DNA from: Anniella stebbinsi
Taxonomy: Eukaryota; Chordata; Lepidosauria; Squamata; Anniellidae
Assembly (NCBI GenBank): GCA_029215795.1
Contig: JARDYH010000001.1
Span: 230,419,654-230,483,653, forward strand
DNA: 64,000 nt
Direction: 5' to 3'
Position 1 is the stretch's first letter. Each line of letters opens with the position of its first letter. The notes under the pieces are model-generated. The model saw nothing but the letters and a program-made list of their open reading frames with translations, was not told the DNA's origin and ran no database searches. This document shows, piece by piece, positions 11,778 through 24,289 of this stretch. The position numbers were made by a program, and so were the translations under genes.

Positions 11778-12078
11778 TAGGGTGACCAGATAAAATCCAG
11801 GTCAGGGCTCATGTAACTTTAACAGTTGTAGAGAAAAGGGAATTTCAGCCAGTGTCATTTGTATGCAATTAGTTCCTGGTGAAATTCCCTCTTCATCACA
11901 ACAGATAAAGGTGCAGGCACTATACTAGAATGACCATATACAAAAGAAGGCAGGGCCCCTGCAACTTTAACAGTTGTGATGAAGAGGGGATTTCACCAGG
12001 AACTAATTGCATACAAATGACACTGGCTGAAATTCCCTTTTCTCTACAACTGTTAAAGTTACATGAGCCCTGACCCTA
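11778..12078. mobile_element. hAT MITE of the TAGGGTGACCA family, internally deleted
   Basis: Flanked by perfect CTCATCTC duplications (11770-11777 and 12079-12086). About 20 bases just inside the right terminus are missing: 'ctgacc' joins straight to 'ccta'. Otherwise the standard nested palindrome is present. This copy identifies the original flanks of the duplicated locus at 1.7 kb. Confidence 0.85.
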
Positions 12079-12086
12079 CTCATCTC

Positions 12087-14296
12087 CCTCCAACAATGAA
12101 GCCCTTCAGTCTGGTCAAGGCCAGCATCAATAATAAGCATTGTTGGGCACCAGCTGATGGCCCACAGTCCCAGCAGCTCCTTGGACACGAGCTCCCTGGA
12201 CTTCCTCCTCCATTTCACCATTGTAATCTGCTTCTTGTAGGGAAAATTATTGATAACGTTTTACTTGAGAGGTACTAAACATAGACTGCCTGGAAGCATA
12301 GGTTCCTGCAGTAACTGGCATAAACCTCCCTCAAATCACTCCCCACAATGGTAGATGGAACCTCTAGAGATAAGTACCAGAATGATTGACTTCACTCAGA
12401 CTCACAAACTCAATGATACTGTTATAGCTATAAAACATTTCTTAAAACATTTTAAGGAAGTTAAACTGACAAACAAACCTCCATTCAGCAAAGCAAATTA
12501 AAAGACTGTACTCACAAGTCTGGCAGATTTGTGGAGAACAAGATCTTTGTTAAGACAAACACAGACAAGCATTTCTCCAATGACAAGTGCACCCCTGCAA
12601 TGGCAACACCATTGTACTTTTCCCTCTTCTCAAGAAAGACCATGGTCTTAGGCCTAGCAACTAGGCTCAAGACAGTGCTGAAAAGTCAGCTTAGGTCTTG
12701 ATGGTTTGAGAGAAGAAAGATGAGTATCTATACATACAAATCCTGCATCACTCATACTGACTTTGCAAAGGAGTTCTTCTTCACAGAGGGACTTCTGTTT
12801 CTCCCAGGAAAACCAAGGAATCACTAAGGCCTTCATACTAGGCTCAAAGCAACATCCTAGATGTCATGCCTGAGGGAAAGGAAAGACATCTTTGTCCTCT
12901 GTGTTCAGACTTAAATATCCTTCTCAAAGACAAAGACCTCCCTCCTAATACATCCAAGTCTATTGGTCTACATCATCAATTTAGATCATCCTGTTCCCAG
13001 AATGTTCCATTCCGTCTGACGTCAACACTAAACGTTACTTCTGTTTTTCATGTGGTCAACTGTCTGGTTTATTTCTCTGTTCTTTGGGATTTCCTAAACC
13101 ACAACTTTACCTTTATATCACCCTGAAGCCTGTCTCCTAGTTTTTTTTAACAGAAATAGAAAAGTTGATACAAGTCACAAGTTCTTATGACTAATGTCCT
13201 TGCGCTATGTCAAATCATATTTCCAAATCATATTTCATCAGGCCTTATCTACACCAAAGTATCTTACCATCGATACAGTGTTTCATGTGTGTGTGTCTAC
13301 TTGCTCCCTTAATATTAAAACATTATCCTCATCACTTGTACACCCATTTAAACCCATTCTATGCCCCCAAAAGCTTCTTTCTCTATGCTATGCCAACAAA
13401 CTCTAATCATCCCATTTTTACACAGATTCAGTAAAATTTCAAATGAAGAAAGAATATTCACCCACTTCTCACTCTGCCTCAGCCAACAGTACTGGTAAGA
13501 AGGAGGAGGAGCAATAGTAGCTGGTGCCAATGGCAGTAAGAAGGAAGGGGTCTATTGTGGATGTCTTGGCCAAGGGGTCTCAAAAACCTGGAGCCAGCAC
13601 TGATTCTGCTGGAAGGTTGTCTGGAACACATCTGAGTACAAATAGATGGCTGGCAGTTGTCAACCATGGACCTCCTATCTCAGAGAGTCTTGTCATGTGG
13701 GTGGAGGCCTGTTCCAGACTAGAGTGAGGTGACTGGATCATATGCTATCACTTAAGCATCAGAAGACCTTGCTCAGGGCAAATCACTTGAGTTCTGGGAG
13801 AATGGGTTTTGCTGTCGCTGCTCCTCTAAAATATCAATGATCAATTATGGTTGGGAGTGCATTACATTCATATTAAAAGGGGTCTAACCCTTGCACTAGA
13901 ACAGGGATTATAGACAAAATTATAGGCATAGCTATAGACATCAGAAGGAGTAGAAAGCAAAGCACTAAAAGCAAAGCACAAGGATGCTATCAACAGAACA
14001 AGAGCTGATAGTAATAAAAGCTATACAAATACAGAAGGGCTGATTTTTTAAAAAATCTTATTCATGTATTAATGAATAATGCAGCAATGAAGTTGCTCAA
14101 TGAAAGCTTGCATGAACCAAGTGGCTTCCAAGAGGAACTTGCTGGAATGTTTTCAAAGAAAGAATCAGGGACTGGGGGGAAAAATAAACAGACTCTTTTA
14201 TAAAACTTTCAGCAATACATGAAAGGATAGGAGTTGTTTACCTAATTGGGTTATGTGGAGATGATTCAGGGAGTCATCTTCTAGAAGGAAGAGCAT
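12087..14296. other. Unclassified non-coding stretch
   Basis: The longest unannotated block in the left half. No convincing exon, RNA gene or repeat. Short frames lack domain features and matching splice structure. Confidence 0.35.
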
Positions 14297-14518
14297 TCCT
14301 GGAGGAGAAGGCTATCAATGGCTACTAGTCCTGGTGGCTATGTGCTACCTCCAATATCAGAGGCAGTGAGCCTGTATACACCAGTTGTTGAGGAACAGAA
14401 GGGCGCTATTGCAGCTGTGTCCTGTGGGTTCCTGGCCGACAGCTGGTGGGCCACTGTGGGACCAGAGTGCTGAACTAGATGGACCCCTAGTCTAATCCTC
14501 TTCTTATATGTTCTTATT
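14297..14518 (+). mobile_element. CR1 LINE 3' end
   Basis: Contains the squamate CR1 3' block: 'ggctatcaatggctactag', 'ggctatgtgctacctccaat', 'cagctggtgggccactgtg', 'ctagatggacccctagtct' and 'cttcttatatgttctta'. The same sequence, longer on the 5' side, is at 25801-26110. It is a 5'-truncated retroposon without coding sequence. Confidence 0.8.
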
Positions 14519-15320
14519 CCATGAACCATGACTGTCAATCTTATTTCAAAGCATTGCCTGCCGCCAAGTGGTTAACCAGGTTACAGGATGTGAGGTTAAG
14601 AAGGGTTTTTTTCTTCTTGTTCTTCTTATGGTAATACTCTAGGACCAGACAGACTTTAAATAACTCCTTCAAAACTAGTGGAAGGGTAGCATTTAGAGGG
14701 AAACTCATCAGCTTAAGTATAATAATATAGTGGTTGAGATATGCAATTATTGGTTTGACTTACAGTTCAGCCTAAATATATAACAGCTCTCACAAATGCC
14801 TCTCTGATTCACCATTTCAGTAAAACATGTTGGGCATGAAAATGTGGTGGGTTCCAAACCTTTTACTAAATTTAATTTTGTCTGCGTTAGGGGTTACTTT
14901 TATTTATTTAACATTTACAGTATTTACATGCTGCCCTATAACAGTTTGTCTTATAGCACTGCCAGAGCTTTCTAAGAAAAAAGAAATAAACTTTTCAGTT
15001 TTCTGCCATGTGATGTCAATAACTAGTCCCCTCACCCCAACAAAAAGTAGTAGATTTTTTTCTTTTGCCCAGAAAGTGATGCATGCCTTCAGTTGCTCTT
15101 TTTGCCCCCGCCCCCTCAATCCCTATGAAGTGCTGAAAAATGACAGGGCATTGTTGTTGTTTATAAATTTCTTTAGATATACTAAGTATAGGTATAAAAA
15201 GTAAGGGGGTTACGTCTTTCATGGCTACAGATCCGTAGCAAAAGGCAGTAGCTGAGTCAGAAATTAAAAGTCTCTCTCTGACCTCATAGCTGAAGATGAT
15301 ATGTGGATTTAGGGAGCATA
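14519..15320. other. Unclassified AT-rich stretch
   Basis: Nothing beyond AT-rich unique-looking DNA could be supported. Confidence 0.35.
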
Positions 15321-15434
15321 GGGTAGTATTCAATGTTAGTCCTACCTCAAGTAGACCCATTGAAATGAAAGGGACTTAAGTCTCATTCATTTTAATGGGT
15401 CAACTCTAAGTAGGACTAACATTGGATACTACCC
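15321..15434. mobile_element. Small Harbinger-like inverted repeat
   Basis: Near-perfect 114-bp palindrome with ends GGGTAGTATTCAATGTTAG and its inverse, flanked by ATA at 15318-15320 and 15435-15437. The 3-bp duplication and palindromic structure fit a PIF/Harbinger MITE. The inner arm includes 'tagacccattgaaatga'. Non-coding. Confidence 0.7.
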
Positions 15435-15796
15435 ATAGCTTCTGCTACGTTCAAGGCTCTTAAAAAAGATTTTATTGAAACCATGATATAAACTGCTTTA
15501 AAAATAGTTCTTAGGTTTAAGATATAGGGCAGGGCATGTCTGGGGTGAAACAAACATGACCCAATCACTGCAACATGCCCCTTTTCCCATTAGAAATGAA
15601 GGCAGCTTGGAAGTTGGGTTGTGAAACAAGGGTTGACCAATGGTACCAATAGGCATTCCTGTTCTGTAGAACTAACAGCCAGTTTGCCTACTTAGTTACC
15701 CATGTGCAGATGTTATATAATTTCTATAATTTAATTTGTTTCATTCTTAATTCTTTGCAACAGAAATCCTGTTCAGGCGTTCAAATTACTCATATA

Positions 15797-16144
15797 TAGG
15801 GATGAGAGGGAAATGTGTTCTGTTTGCATTTTAATACAGTCTTGCCGAATTTCGCACTTTCTAACCAATACACGAACCAAAACTCAGTTATCCATTGAAA
15901 TTCACACTTCTCTGAATTTTGCAGTTGAGTTCTCCAATCAAAAAACAAATCCAAAAATGCTTATATTAGGGAAAGGTGCACACAAAAATGTTGAGATTTT
16001 GAAAATAACATTAAAATGCAGTATATTAATACAATTGCTTTACAAAAGAAAATTGCTTGCAAAAATTTGGGACAAACCGAACTTCAGAATGGTAAAATAA
16101 GAAAGTGAGAAAAAAAATGAAATTGTCAGATGCGTCCATCCCTT
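15797..16144. mobile_element. hAT-like element, TAGGGATGAGAGG type
   Basis: Ends TAGGGATGAGAGG and …GTCCATCCCTT. Flanking 8-mers CTCATATA and CTCACACA agree at six positions, consistent with an eroded hAT duplication. The interior is AT-rich with 'ttgcattttaatac' modules. No transposase. Confidence 0.5.
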
Positions 16145-16383
16145 CTCACACAATGAGGGAGCACATGGACAAGCTAGCTCTGCCTTCTCCATTACCATCC
16201 TTGTCATACTCCATGAGTTGCAGCAGAAAGCCTTCTCTAGTTGTGAAGAAGGCTTCCTGGAAAATTTAGAACCCTGGAAAATAGGGCTGAATGCAGGTAT
16301 AGATGCACTCCGTTCAATAAGGATGTTACTTTTTAGGAGATACTGATGAGCCAGACAAGGGAGGTAAATCAAAACCTACTAAG

Positions 16384-16483
16384 GGCATCCTGTGCATGTT
16401 CAGGCAGAAAAAAGTCCTACAACTGGCTGGGGAATGGGGGAGTTGTAGGTTTTTTCCTGTCTAAATATGCATAGGATTGCACC
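16384..16483. mobile_element. Small palindromic repeat
   Basis: Arms 'gggcatcctgtgcatgttca' and 'atatgcataggattgcaccc' pair imperfectly around 'gtcctacaactggc … gttgtaggttttt'. The terminal motif 'atgcataggattgca' recurs in squamate MITEs. Possibly Harbinger-like; no clear duplication. Confidence 0.45.
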
Positions 16484-17922
16484 CTTATTCTACAAAGACT
16501 TCTAGCATTTCCATGCACTGCACAAGGGACATCATACCTATACTGCAAATTAAAATCCATTTCAATCTTGTTTAGTAGACTGCAACAAACCAACTCTGGG
16601 TATTTTAGTTTTGTCAGTCAATTAGAGACCTAAGCAAAGATTCTCAATGTCTGGACAGAGAACAATTGTTCCTATGATTATTTGGAGAAAAGCTATCAGA
16701 GCAGAATCAAGTTCAAACTTGTAGTGTAAGTATGCTGAAAGTAAAGCATGCAATGGCATTTACTTATTGTTCTTGATGCATTGCTCTTTAGGTACCCATC
16801 ACTCCAAATCCCTTTCTTCATCTCGTGTATGTTTGACCTCAATTTCTTTTTTCACTCTAAAATACTGCACACTTTTGTAAATAAAAACAACGCTCCCTTA
16901 ACATTCTGTGAAATAAGACTGTGACTCATAACAAGCCTCTGTCTCTATCTCACTTGGACTTTTGATGGCCCTTAGGATGTTTGTGACTATCCTGAATTTG
17001 AGTTATTCCTCTAGACTGTTCCATATCATATTTATAACATGGACTCACACAAATTCACCTTCCATTTTATTCCTTTGCTATTTGAATTTTGGGGAAACGA
17101 CGCAGCTTGACCTTGCTTTATAGTGGAATTATGAAAGGAGCATGATTGAGATGCCACACTCTAATGCCCCTGAGGGACACCTGAAAGACCTCAGAAGCTT
17201 AGAAAGCCTTTCAAGATGCAATATCAAGCTTCCAGTCTTTGAAACAACAGCTTCAAAACTTCCTGGCTTGACATGAGTCTTCCCTCTCCCCTCCCCACTA
17301 CTTTTAAAATTTGACTCCAGTGACACTTAAAAGGCAAGGAACAGGCCAACTCTAATCTTTCACAATTAGTTCACAAACGTTCCCATATTCTCCACAAGTG
17401 TCAGCACCCGAACCACCATTTATCCTTCACGCTTACTTATGGTTTTCCTCTTGTTTGCATTTTGTGGTCGCTTGTATACACTGTTCTTCGGTACTGAAAT
17501 AGCATCTCTCAAAAGAACCATTTATTTTCTCACCCGCACACACACAAACAATGCCGCTTGAAACTTTCTTGTAAACATCTCATTTCTGCCAGAGCTATTT
17601 ATGCTGTTCATTTGCAGAGATTTTTCATGTCATGTTTTACATTTTCTACTTATAGAAAAAAGCATTGATCCATAAACAGATGACTCTTTAACGGAGATAT
17701 AACCCATTCTAAGGAAAGAATACCTCTAGTGCTCCTGTCCAGGAATTTTGTGGGAGAAGGATTTTGTACATGGAGTTGTTTTTTTATGGGGTAGGGTGGA
17801 TTTGGGGTGGTGGTTTGTGGGTGGTGGTGATACTTTAATTTAATATAAGCAAATCCAAAAACTAATCTCAATTTTCATTACATCTTGAACAGGGCATAAG
17901 AACAAGAAAAAAGTAGGAAAAG
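16484..17922. other. Unclassified non-coding stretch
   Basis: Unique-looking AT-rich DNA; no feature could be supported. Confidence 0.35.
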
Positions 17923-17947
17923 ATATATATATATATATATATATATA
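17923..17947. repeat. (TA)n microsatellite
   Basis: Uninterrupted AT dinucleotide run of about 25 bases. Confidence 0.95.
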
Positions 17948-18468
17948 GCATTACTAAATGGGCAGAGCCATATGGATTGTGTGTGTGGAGAATTCATGGC
18001 AAAGCAAAAGGGGGCCTTTTCTTTCTTTTTACTCTTTTCTGTTGGATGTGGCAGCCCCCCTTTTTATTTTCCTCCCACTGACTGAAGTGGGAGGGAAAAT
18101 AGCGACACCATCTCTAGGATTGGCTTAGTTGCCTTCCCTTGTTAGAGTGCGTGTCATAGGAATAGGAGAGCTTGGACCCCCCTTGATCCCTGTCCTTCTG
18201 GCATGACCCTGACTCTCTACTTCCCTCCCTTTCATGTTGGAGCAATGGTGGCAACAGAGGCAGCAGAGGTGAGCGCCACCACAACAAAGTCTTTAGCCAT
18301 GGATCTCCTCCCCCTCCTGGGGATTTCCCTCTCCACCCATGGAGAGGGATGTCTGTAATATCCTATGGCCCCTGGGACACCCTTCCAGGGACTATAGGAT
18401 TGGACCCTTGAAAAGCCTATAGCTAACAGTAATCAAATTCTATGGTGGAAATCATAGGGCATTTGTTG
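17948..18468. other. Unclassified stretch
   Basis: No gene or repeat family seen, apart from a short inverted pair around 'cctcccactgactgaagtgg' at about 18070-18095. Confidence 0.35.
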
Positions 18469-18503
<35 letters not shown>

Positions 18504-18504
18504 G
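18469..18504. repeat. (GATA)n microsatellite
   Basis: Clean GATA repeat, about nine units. One of three GATA/CTAT arrays in the window; such arrays are abundant in squamates. Confidence 0.95.
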
Positions 18505-19017
18505 ATCTCCAGCCTCCAGAAAGTTATGCTTTTCTGATTAGTTGGTTATACAGCATGCAAATTTTCATGATCTACTCTGATTTTTTAGCATCTGTAGTTG
18601 TGCCATCAAATATTTTGCAAATACTATTTCTTGTATCTTCCACTGAAATTTATGAGATCCACTTGTGCACAAACTTAACAAATCAAAGGGAGTGGGCAGA
18701 GTGACCATGTTTTCCAGTTACAAAATGAAGTTTGTTCGACCCTGTAGGCACAATAAATCCACTATCACTGGGACCCAGGAGCAGAGTTGAGAGTTGGCCC
18801 GAAGCTGCTCTGAGAAGTCCAACCAAAGAGGCCAGGATGAGGATCGAGGGACATAGCAGGCTGATATGAAATGAGATTGTCTGACAGCAGAGATCATGCA
18901 GAACAAGTCTAGGAAGCACTGTAGAAGCGAAGCCAGGGTCTGGTGCTGGGCAGAGGAAAAATGAGGTCTGGCCTGGGAGCTTATTTAGGAGTGGTGGGGA
19001 ACTTCTGATTATAGCAG

Positions 19018-19142
19018 GGATGGGCAACTTATAGCAGGGGTTGGAAACTTTTGGCCTGCAACTCCCATCAGCCCTAGCAGCATAGACAATGATGAGAGCT
19101 GTAGGCCAAAACATCTGAAGGGGCACAAGTTGCCCACCTTTT
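19018..19142. mobile_element. Palindromic hAT MITE, 'gggcaactt' family
   Basis: Arms 'gatgggcaactt … ggcctgcaactcccatca' and 'gagctgtaggccaaaacatc … agttgcccacc' form a roughly 125-bp hairpin. Known style of squamate hAT MITE; the left end is partly duplicated ('atagcagggatgggcaact', 'atagcaggggttgg'). Confidence 0.6.
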
Positions 19143-20157
19143 ATTTATAGCTTGGTCAGCTTGGAGGGAACCAATGCGATGACTTGTTGGGACCTGGGAG
19201 GACATTATTACCGCAGTTATCTTCTACTGTGTAGCTTCAAGCATTTAGTCACAAGGAGTACCAGCATGCAGACCAGGAGACTCTGGCTGACCCTACTACC
19301 CTTCTTGAAGAATTTGGCATTTTGGATGCAAAAGGCTTTGAGAATTATTGGAGATTAGCTGAGTAATTCTTTATGAAAGGTTTGGTTCAGAAGCAATGGT
19401 CACAGCAGAAGCATCTTCCACAGCAACATGGGAGGGGGGGATAATTATTTTATTCATCCTAATGTTAAAGCACTATTTATGGCAAGAGATCTGAATCTTT
19501 GTGTGATCTCTTGGCACTAGGAGCTTTATTCAAAGCATGAACAATGCGCTTGTGTCCCAGAAAACAAAACAAGACGAAGAAACAAATGCACTCCACATGT
19601 TCTGAGGCAAAGAAATGTGAAAAGATTGCTTTAATCCTTTGCCAAGAATCTCAACCTCACTTATAAACAGCACCAAGTAAATAAATGAAAGTGCCTGAGA
19701 ATGCTGTGTTTGCCTTTCATGCCAAACTTCTTCTCCTTCATGCAAAGAATCCCAAATGGTGGGATGCAGATTTCTAAAAGGAATGCCAACAGGAAGACAG
19801 TTATAGGTGGCTGACGACAGGAGGTTCAGGGATGACTTCTAGGTCATGGGGCGGAACCCAAAAGAGGGATGCCCTGGGGAAGAAGGCGCCTCGAAACATA
19901 TGATGGCATTGCAAGACAAAAGATGGCATTGATGCGCTTGGAACCACATTTCAGGCTCAATCCCTAAATATTGGCATTATTCTCCACAGATAAAGGTTTA
20001 CTATCAATTGTACTACTACGGCTGGCACCCGATTAGAGAAATCTCTGTTGGTTAACCATATGAGCAGGGCTGGTCCAACCTTTAGGCAGAATGAGATGGC
20101 CACTTTGGGCTGCTGGTTGTGCATGTCATGAAAGAGCAGCAAGTTGCTTGTTTGTGA
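19143..20157. other. Unclassified non-coding stretch
   Basis: No exon or repeat family could be supported between the palindrome and the long repeat unit. Confidence 0.35.
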
Positions 20158-20176
20158 TTAAAGGAGGCACAGTAGT

Positions 20177-20496
20177 CAGGCTGACCAGATAAAATCCAGG
20201 TCAGGGCTCCTGTAACTTTAACAGTTGTAGAGAAAAGGGGAGTTCAATCAGTGTCATTTGTATGCAATTAGTTCCTGGTGAAATTCCCTCTTCATCACAA
20301 CAGTTAAAGGTGCAGGCACTATACTAGAGTGACCATATACAAAAGAAGGCAGGGCCTCTGCAACTTTAACAGTTGTGATGAAGAGGGAATATCACCAGGA
20401 ACTAATTGCATTCAAATACCGCTGGCTGAAATTCCCTTTTCTCTACAACTGTTAAAGTTACATGAGCCCTGACCTGGATTTTATCTGGTCACCCTA
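20177..20496. mobile_element. hAT MITE of the TAGGGTGACCA family, intact
   Basis: Ends CAGGCTGACCAG and CTGGTCACCCTA, flanked by perfect ACAGTAGT duplications (20169-20176, 20497-20504). The paralogous site near 42285 lacks the element and reads 'cacagtcatgcc', a natural empty site. Standard nested palindrome. Confidence 0.92.
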
Positions 20497-20521
20497 ACAG
20501 TAGTGCCTCCTTTGTTAAGTG

Positions 20522-20841
20522 TAGGCTGACCAGATAAAATCCAGGTCAGGGCTCATGTAACTTTAACAGTTGTAGAGAAAAGGGAATTTCAGGCAGTGTC
20601 ATTTGTATGCAATTAGTTTCCGGTGAAAATCCCTCTTCATCACAACAGTTAAAGGTGCAGGCACTATACTAGAGTGACCATATACAAAAGAAGGCAGGTC
20701 CCCTGCACCTTTAACTGTTGTGATGAGGAGGGAATTTCACCAGGAACTAATTGCATACAAATGACACTGGCTGAAATTCCCTTCTCTCTACAACTGTTAA
20801 AGTTACATGAGCCCTGACCTGGATTTTATCTGGTCACCCTA
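20522..20841. mobile_element. hAT MITE of the TAGGGTGACCA family, intact
   Basis: Ends TAGGCTGACCAG and CTGGTCACCCTA, flanked by perfect GTTAAGTG duplications (20514-20521, 20842-20849). The empty site in the paralogue near 42300 reads 'ccattgttaagggcc'. It lies 25 bases from the previous copy and in the same subfamily, yet both have their own duplications, so these are two separate insertions. Confidence 0.92.
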
Positions 20842-22089
20842 GTTAAGTGTGAACTGGAAAAAAGCATTCCACCATGATAAAGGGGTAATTGGGGCGGTGG
20901 TCATTCTAACATTCATAAAATTGAAAATGTTTCACCAATCTTCCTGAAATTTACATGTGCTAGAACAAAATGTTGGTTTTACATAACCTGAAAATTTCAA
21001 GAAGATTGGTGAAAGATTGAGGGAAGGATGGCAGTTTAAATTAGAAAAGAAAAAAACCCACTCAGAATCAGAATGATCCTGATAATTATGACTGGCGATT
21101 ATTATGTCATGGATTTTTGTAAAAAAATAAGCCCTTGCTATATGGTCCAGTGCTGGTGTCTTCTTCGTCCTTCCTTGCAGTTTGTGGAATAGTTTTTCTT
21201 TTTTAAAAATTCCCTTCGATTGATTTTTAATGAATATTTTATTTATTGTATTCAAGTGAATGCAGAGGCCTTCTCTTCAAGCATAGCGCGAGACATGCTC
21301 AGTAGCCTCACTCTCCCCCTCCCTCCTGCCTCAGCCAGATTAGAATGTTGAAAATATAATGGCCGCCTGCCTTCTCTAGCCTTAGAGGAATTCTCCTAGT
21401 TATTATTGTTCCTTATGATGGTTGGGTTTTAGTTTAACCACTAAGCAGCCTGGTTTCAGACCCTACCACAAGGAATCTATGGAATTGAATGGGACTGAAG
21501 CTTTAGTTCATAAGCAGGCCTGGCTTTCTGAGAAGCAGATGCAGCCTGCTTCTTGCCTCACTTTTGAGAGAAGAAGAGTTCTCTGTTCTCTTTTGAAACA
21601 TGCTTTCCTTTGGCTTTGTGAGTATTTTGGGCTATCTTTTCTCTGGATCCATGATAACCTGGTCTTCAAATCTCCCCTTGGAAAAGGTAGCTATACATTG
21701 TTTTTAACCACCCCCTTGCCCCCCATACACACACAGTGCTCCTTCCCTTTTTTCTAAGAGTTTGGTCCATACTGCTATAAAGTTGAAAGCTTCAAACACT
21801 TCATTTAATTAGTTTGGGCCGGTGTAAGTTTTAAGTACAATTTTGAAACCTTTCAAAGTGCTTCTGGGCCTATAACATTGGTTTCTGCCTAGTCACACTG
21901 TTTTTCTAATAAAGTTTAGAAACAGTTAAACTGTTGTGTATTTTGCATAGTGTACACATGTATTTTCTTTCTAATCATTGCAGTCTACGCTGGCTCCCTC
22001 CTTGATGTGTTTTTGGAGCCAGGCAAAACCATTTTTGTTCCAGCAGGCCTTTGGCAAATAATCTGGACCTCTGTCTATACCCTGGACTT

Positions 22090-22242
22090 TTAAATCGTTA
22101 TGGACTTTAAATGTTTTAATATTGAAATATATTTAATTATATTTTTTAACTTTTGTATATTTCTATTTACAGGCTTTAGTTGTATAAGTTTTAATTTTGT
22201 AAGGCTGCCTTGAGGCCCAGCATTGGGCAAAAGGCAGGATAC

Positions 22243-22290
<48 letters not shown>
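22090..22290 (+). mobile_element. LINE 3' tail ending in (AAT)n
   Basis: T-rich sequence runs into 'gctgccttgaggcccagc' and then 15 or so AAT units (22244-22290). The paralogue (43800-43866) keeps the same tail but ends in a short TAC array, so the microsatellite evolved separately in each copy. Clade probably L2/CR1-like; no coding sequence left. Confidence 0.6.
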
Positions 22291-22905
22291 GCAACAATAG
22301 TAATGTTTCACATTTCACTTCTGTATCTGATGTTCTTTTGCATTTACTTTTCTTTATAAACCATGCATGTCTTAAGACTTCTTGCATGGCATGTTTTCAT
22401 TGGTTTAACAAGTTAAAAGGGGTATTCGCTGTTTTCCTGCTTATGTTATAAAATCTAATTTCAACAAGCCGAGTAACTTCAACAGTAACAGAGCTGGGGG
22501 GAAATACTCAATCTCTTTGAGATCAGAGGTACTGAGTAAGGGACCCCTGGAGATAATTTAGACTGAACCCAACCACATAATACTATTCCCCCTTCTGAAG
22601 AGGTCTGGATCACAGACTACTAAAGACAAAGTAGTAGACCATAATGACACTTCTCGTGTGGCCATTTGCTTTATGAGGCGGGTGATCAATCAGGTTACCA
22701 AACGGAGGGAGTAAGAGGCCATAAAGTTGCCTGGCTGGGTCTGCCAGAAATCCAACCTGGAAGGTCCATGTTCTACTGCACCTGCGCTCAGATGAACTTG
22801 ATGGAATCTCACCCTCCACCCCTGGGTTTAATTTACTGGCCACCCTTGGCTGGGCCTTGCAGCAAACTATAGGGACAGACAGAGCAGGCATTCATAGCAC
22901 ACATA

Positions 22906-23131
22906 GGCTCAATTCGGACGACACAATAAACAACTGGTGTGGGGGAAACAATCGTCAGTTGTTTTGACTATTGTGTTATCCGAATGCTGCCATAGTAAAC
23001 TCAGTACTGATCCTAATCCATACCACAGTTGATTATTTATTACTATGTTGTGTGGGGAGTACCCCCTAGTTGAACAACTGTAAAGTTGATTATTACCCCA
23101 CCATTGACTATCGTGTCGTCCGAATTGAGCC
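22906..23131. mobile_element. Harbinger-like MITE (GGCTCAATTCGGACGAC)
   Basis: A 226-bp palindrome with termini GGCTCAATTCGGACGACACA and the inverse, flanked by ATA on both sides (22903-22905, 23132-23134). The paralogous site near 44480 reads 'acacatagaatgctgag' with one ATA, so the insertion and the 3-bp duplication are directly visible. Non-coding. Confidence 0.85.
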
Positions 23132-23251
23132 ATAGAGTGCTGAGACTGGCAAATCTAAAAGCAAGTATGTTGCTTTTCAAGAACCAAGGAAATTCAATGG
23201 TCTTACTTTTGAGTAAATATCTAAGGATGGAAATGCAGCCTGTGCAAGAAT

Positions 23252-23840
23252 TGAGCCATGCCAAATTGGAAGTAGATTGGTTCATGCCTTGATTTTTAGG
23301 ATTTTTAAAAAAGTTTGACATAAAAAAATTCCTAAAAATCAAGGCATGAACCGATCTGCTTCCAACTTGCCATGCCTAAAGCCCTACTTAAGAGCTACCA
23401 TGTTGCCAAGTTTCATGTCATTATCTTTAATTTCATTTTTTTTTAAAAAAAACTTGTGTACTGCTCAAGGTTCCGGACCCCAAAGAGGAGCTTTGAGTTT
23501 GAACTTTTAAAAAATCCTAAAAATCAAGGAATAATCCAATCTACTTCCAATTTGGCATGGCTCAATCCCTACTTCAGAGCTACCATGCTGCCAAGTTTCA
23601 TCTCTTTATCTTTCAAAATGACAGAACTGTAAGCATTTTTGGTTAATTTCCATAGGCTATAATGGGCTGTTTATTCCAACTTAAAAAAAATTCCTAAAAA
23701 TCAAGGTGTGAACCCATCTGCTTCCAACTTGGCATGACTAAATCCCTACTTAAGAGTTACCACAGTGACAAGTTTCATCTCTTTATATTTAAAAATGATG
23801 GAGATGTACACATTTTGGTTAATTCCTCTAGGCTATAATG
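23252..23840. repeat. Inverted repeat and tandem ~200-bp modules
   Basis: The first module is present twice in opposite orientation (arms about 23259-23310 and 23325-23376). Direct modules follow, each with 'aaatcaagg', 'cttccaacttggcatgg', 'ccctacttaagagctacca' and 'caagtttcatctctttatct'. The corresponding region in the second long unit has at least four modules. Function unknown. Confidence 0.65.
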
Positions 23841-24289
23841 AAGCAATTATCCAAAAATGGAAAGGAGCTTCGATGAGCACATCTCCGCACTGCGGGTATT
23901 CAATGGTTTTGAAACCATCCCCTCTCCGAAAACTCAGAGCTTCATCGGACTTCCGACAGAACCTTTGGATTTTTAGGACAGAGCACACATCCCTAATAAT
24001 GAACATAGTAAACTGTAACTTATTCTAATATAGGATATTTTCCTGTATCATCTTGTGTGCTTCCAGGATTAATCAGGGATTTTTAATTCCAGTAGAACAA
24101 TTTTTCAAGTTATCTCCAAATACGGACACAAAACATGAAATGCTTTTTCCTGAGGCAGTCATAAAAAGCTTTTTATCTCTGGACACTGGCTATTGAAAAG
24201 TTCAAATGAGACCCCTCAGATTTCAAGTGAGAGAGCATACCTTCTGGGGCTCATTTATTGTTTTGAAAAATGGGTGCAACACATAACAA

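Larger units (their letters stand above)
20158..23840. repeat. Long repeat unit, copy 1 (paralogue of 42277-48033)
   Basis: Collinear similarity with 42277-48033 extends over several kilobases once insertions are removed. It begins at a small palindrome 'aaaggaggcac … gtgcctccttt' and includes 'caagaagattggtgaaagat' and 'aattagtttgggccggtg'. A shared internal LINE tail comes next, then tandem modules reading 'ttccaacttggcatggct'. Copy-specific insertions: two hAT MITEs and one Harbinger-like MITE. It may be a segmental duplication or a long non-autonomous transposon; the shared LINE tail favours duplication of already repeat-bearing DNA. Confidence 0.75.

Noticed and set aside
18683..19126. 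147-codon minus-strand frame
   Set aside because: Its 5' part overlaps a palindromic hAT MITE, and the rest shows no family features.
22163..22387. Frames with poly-Leu or poly-Tyr
   Set aside because: They are translations of the (AAT)n microsatellite.
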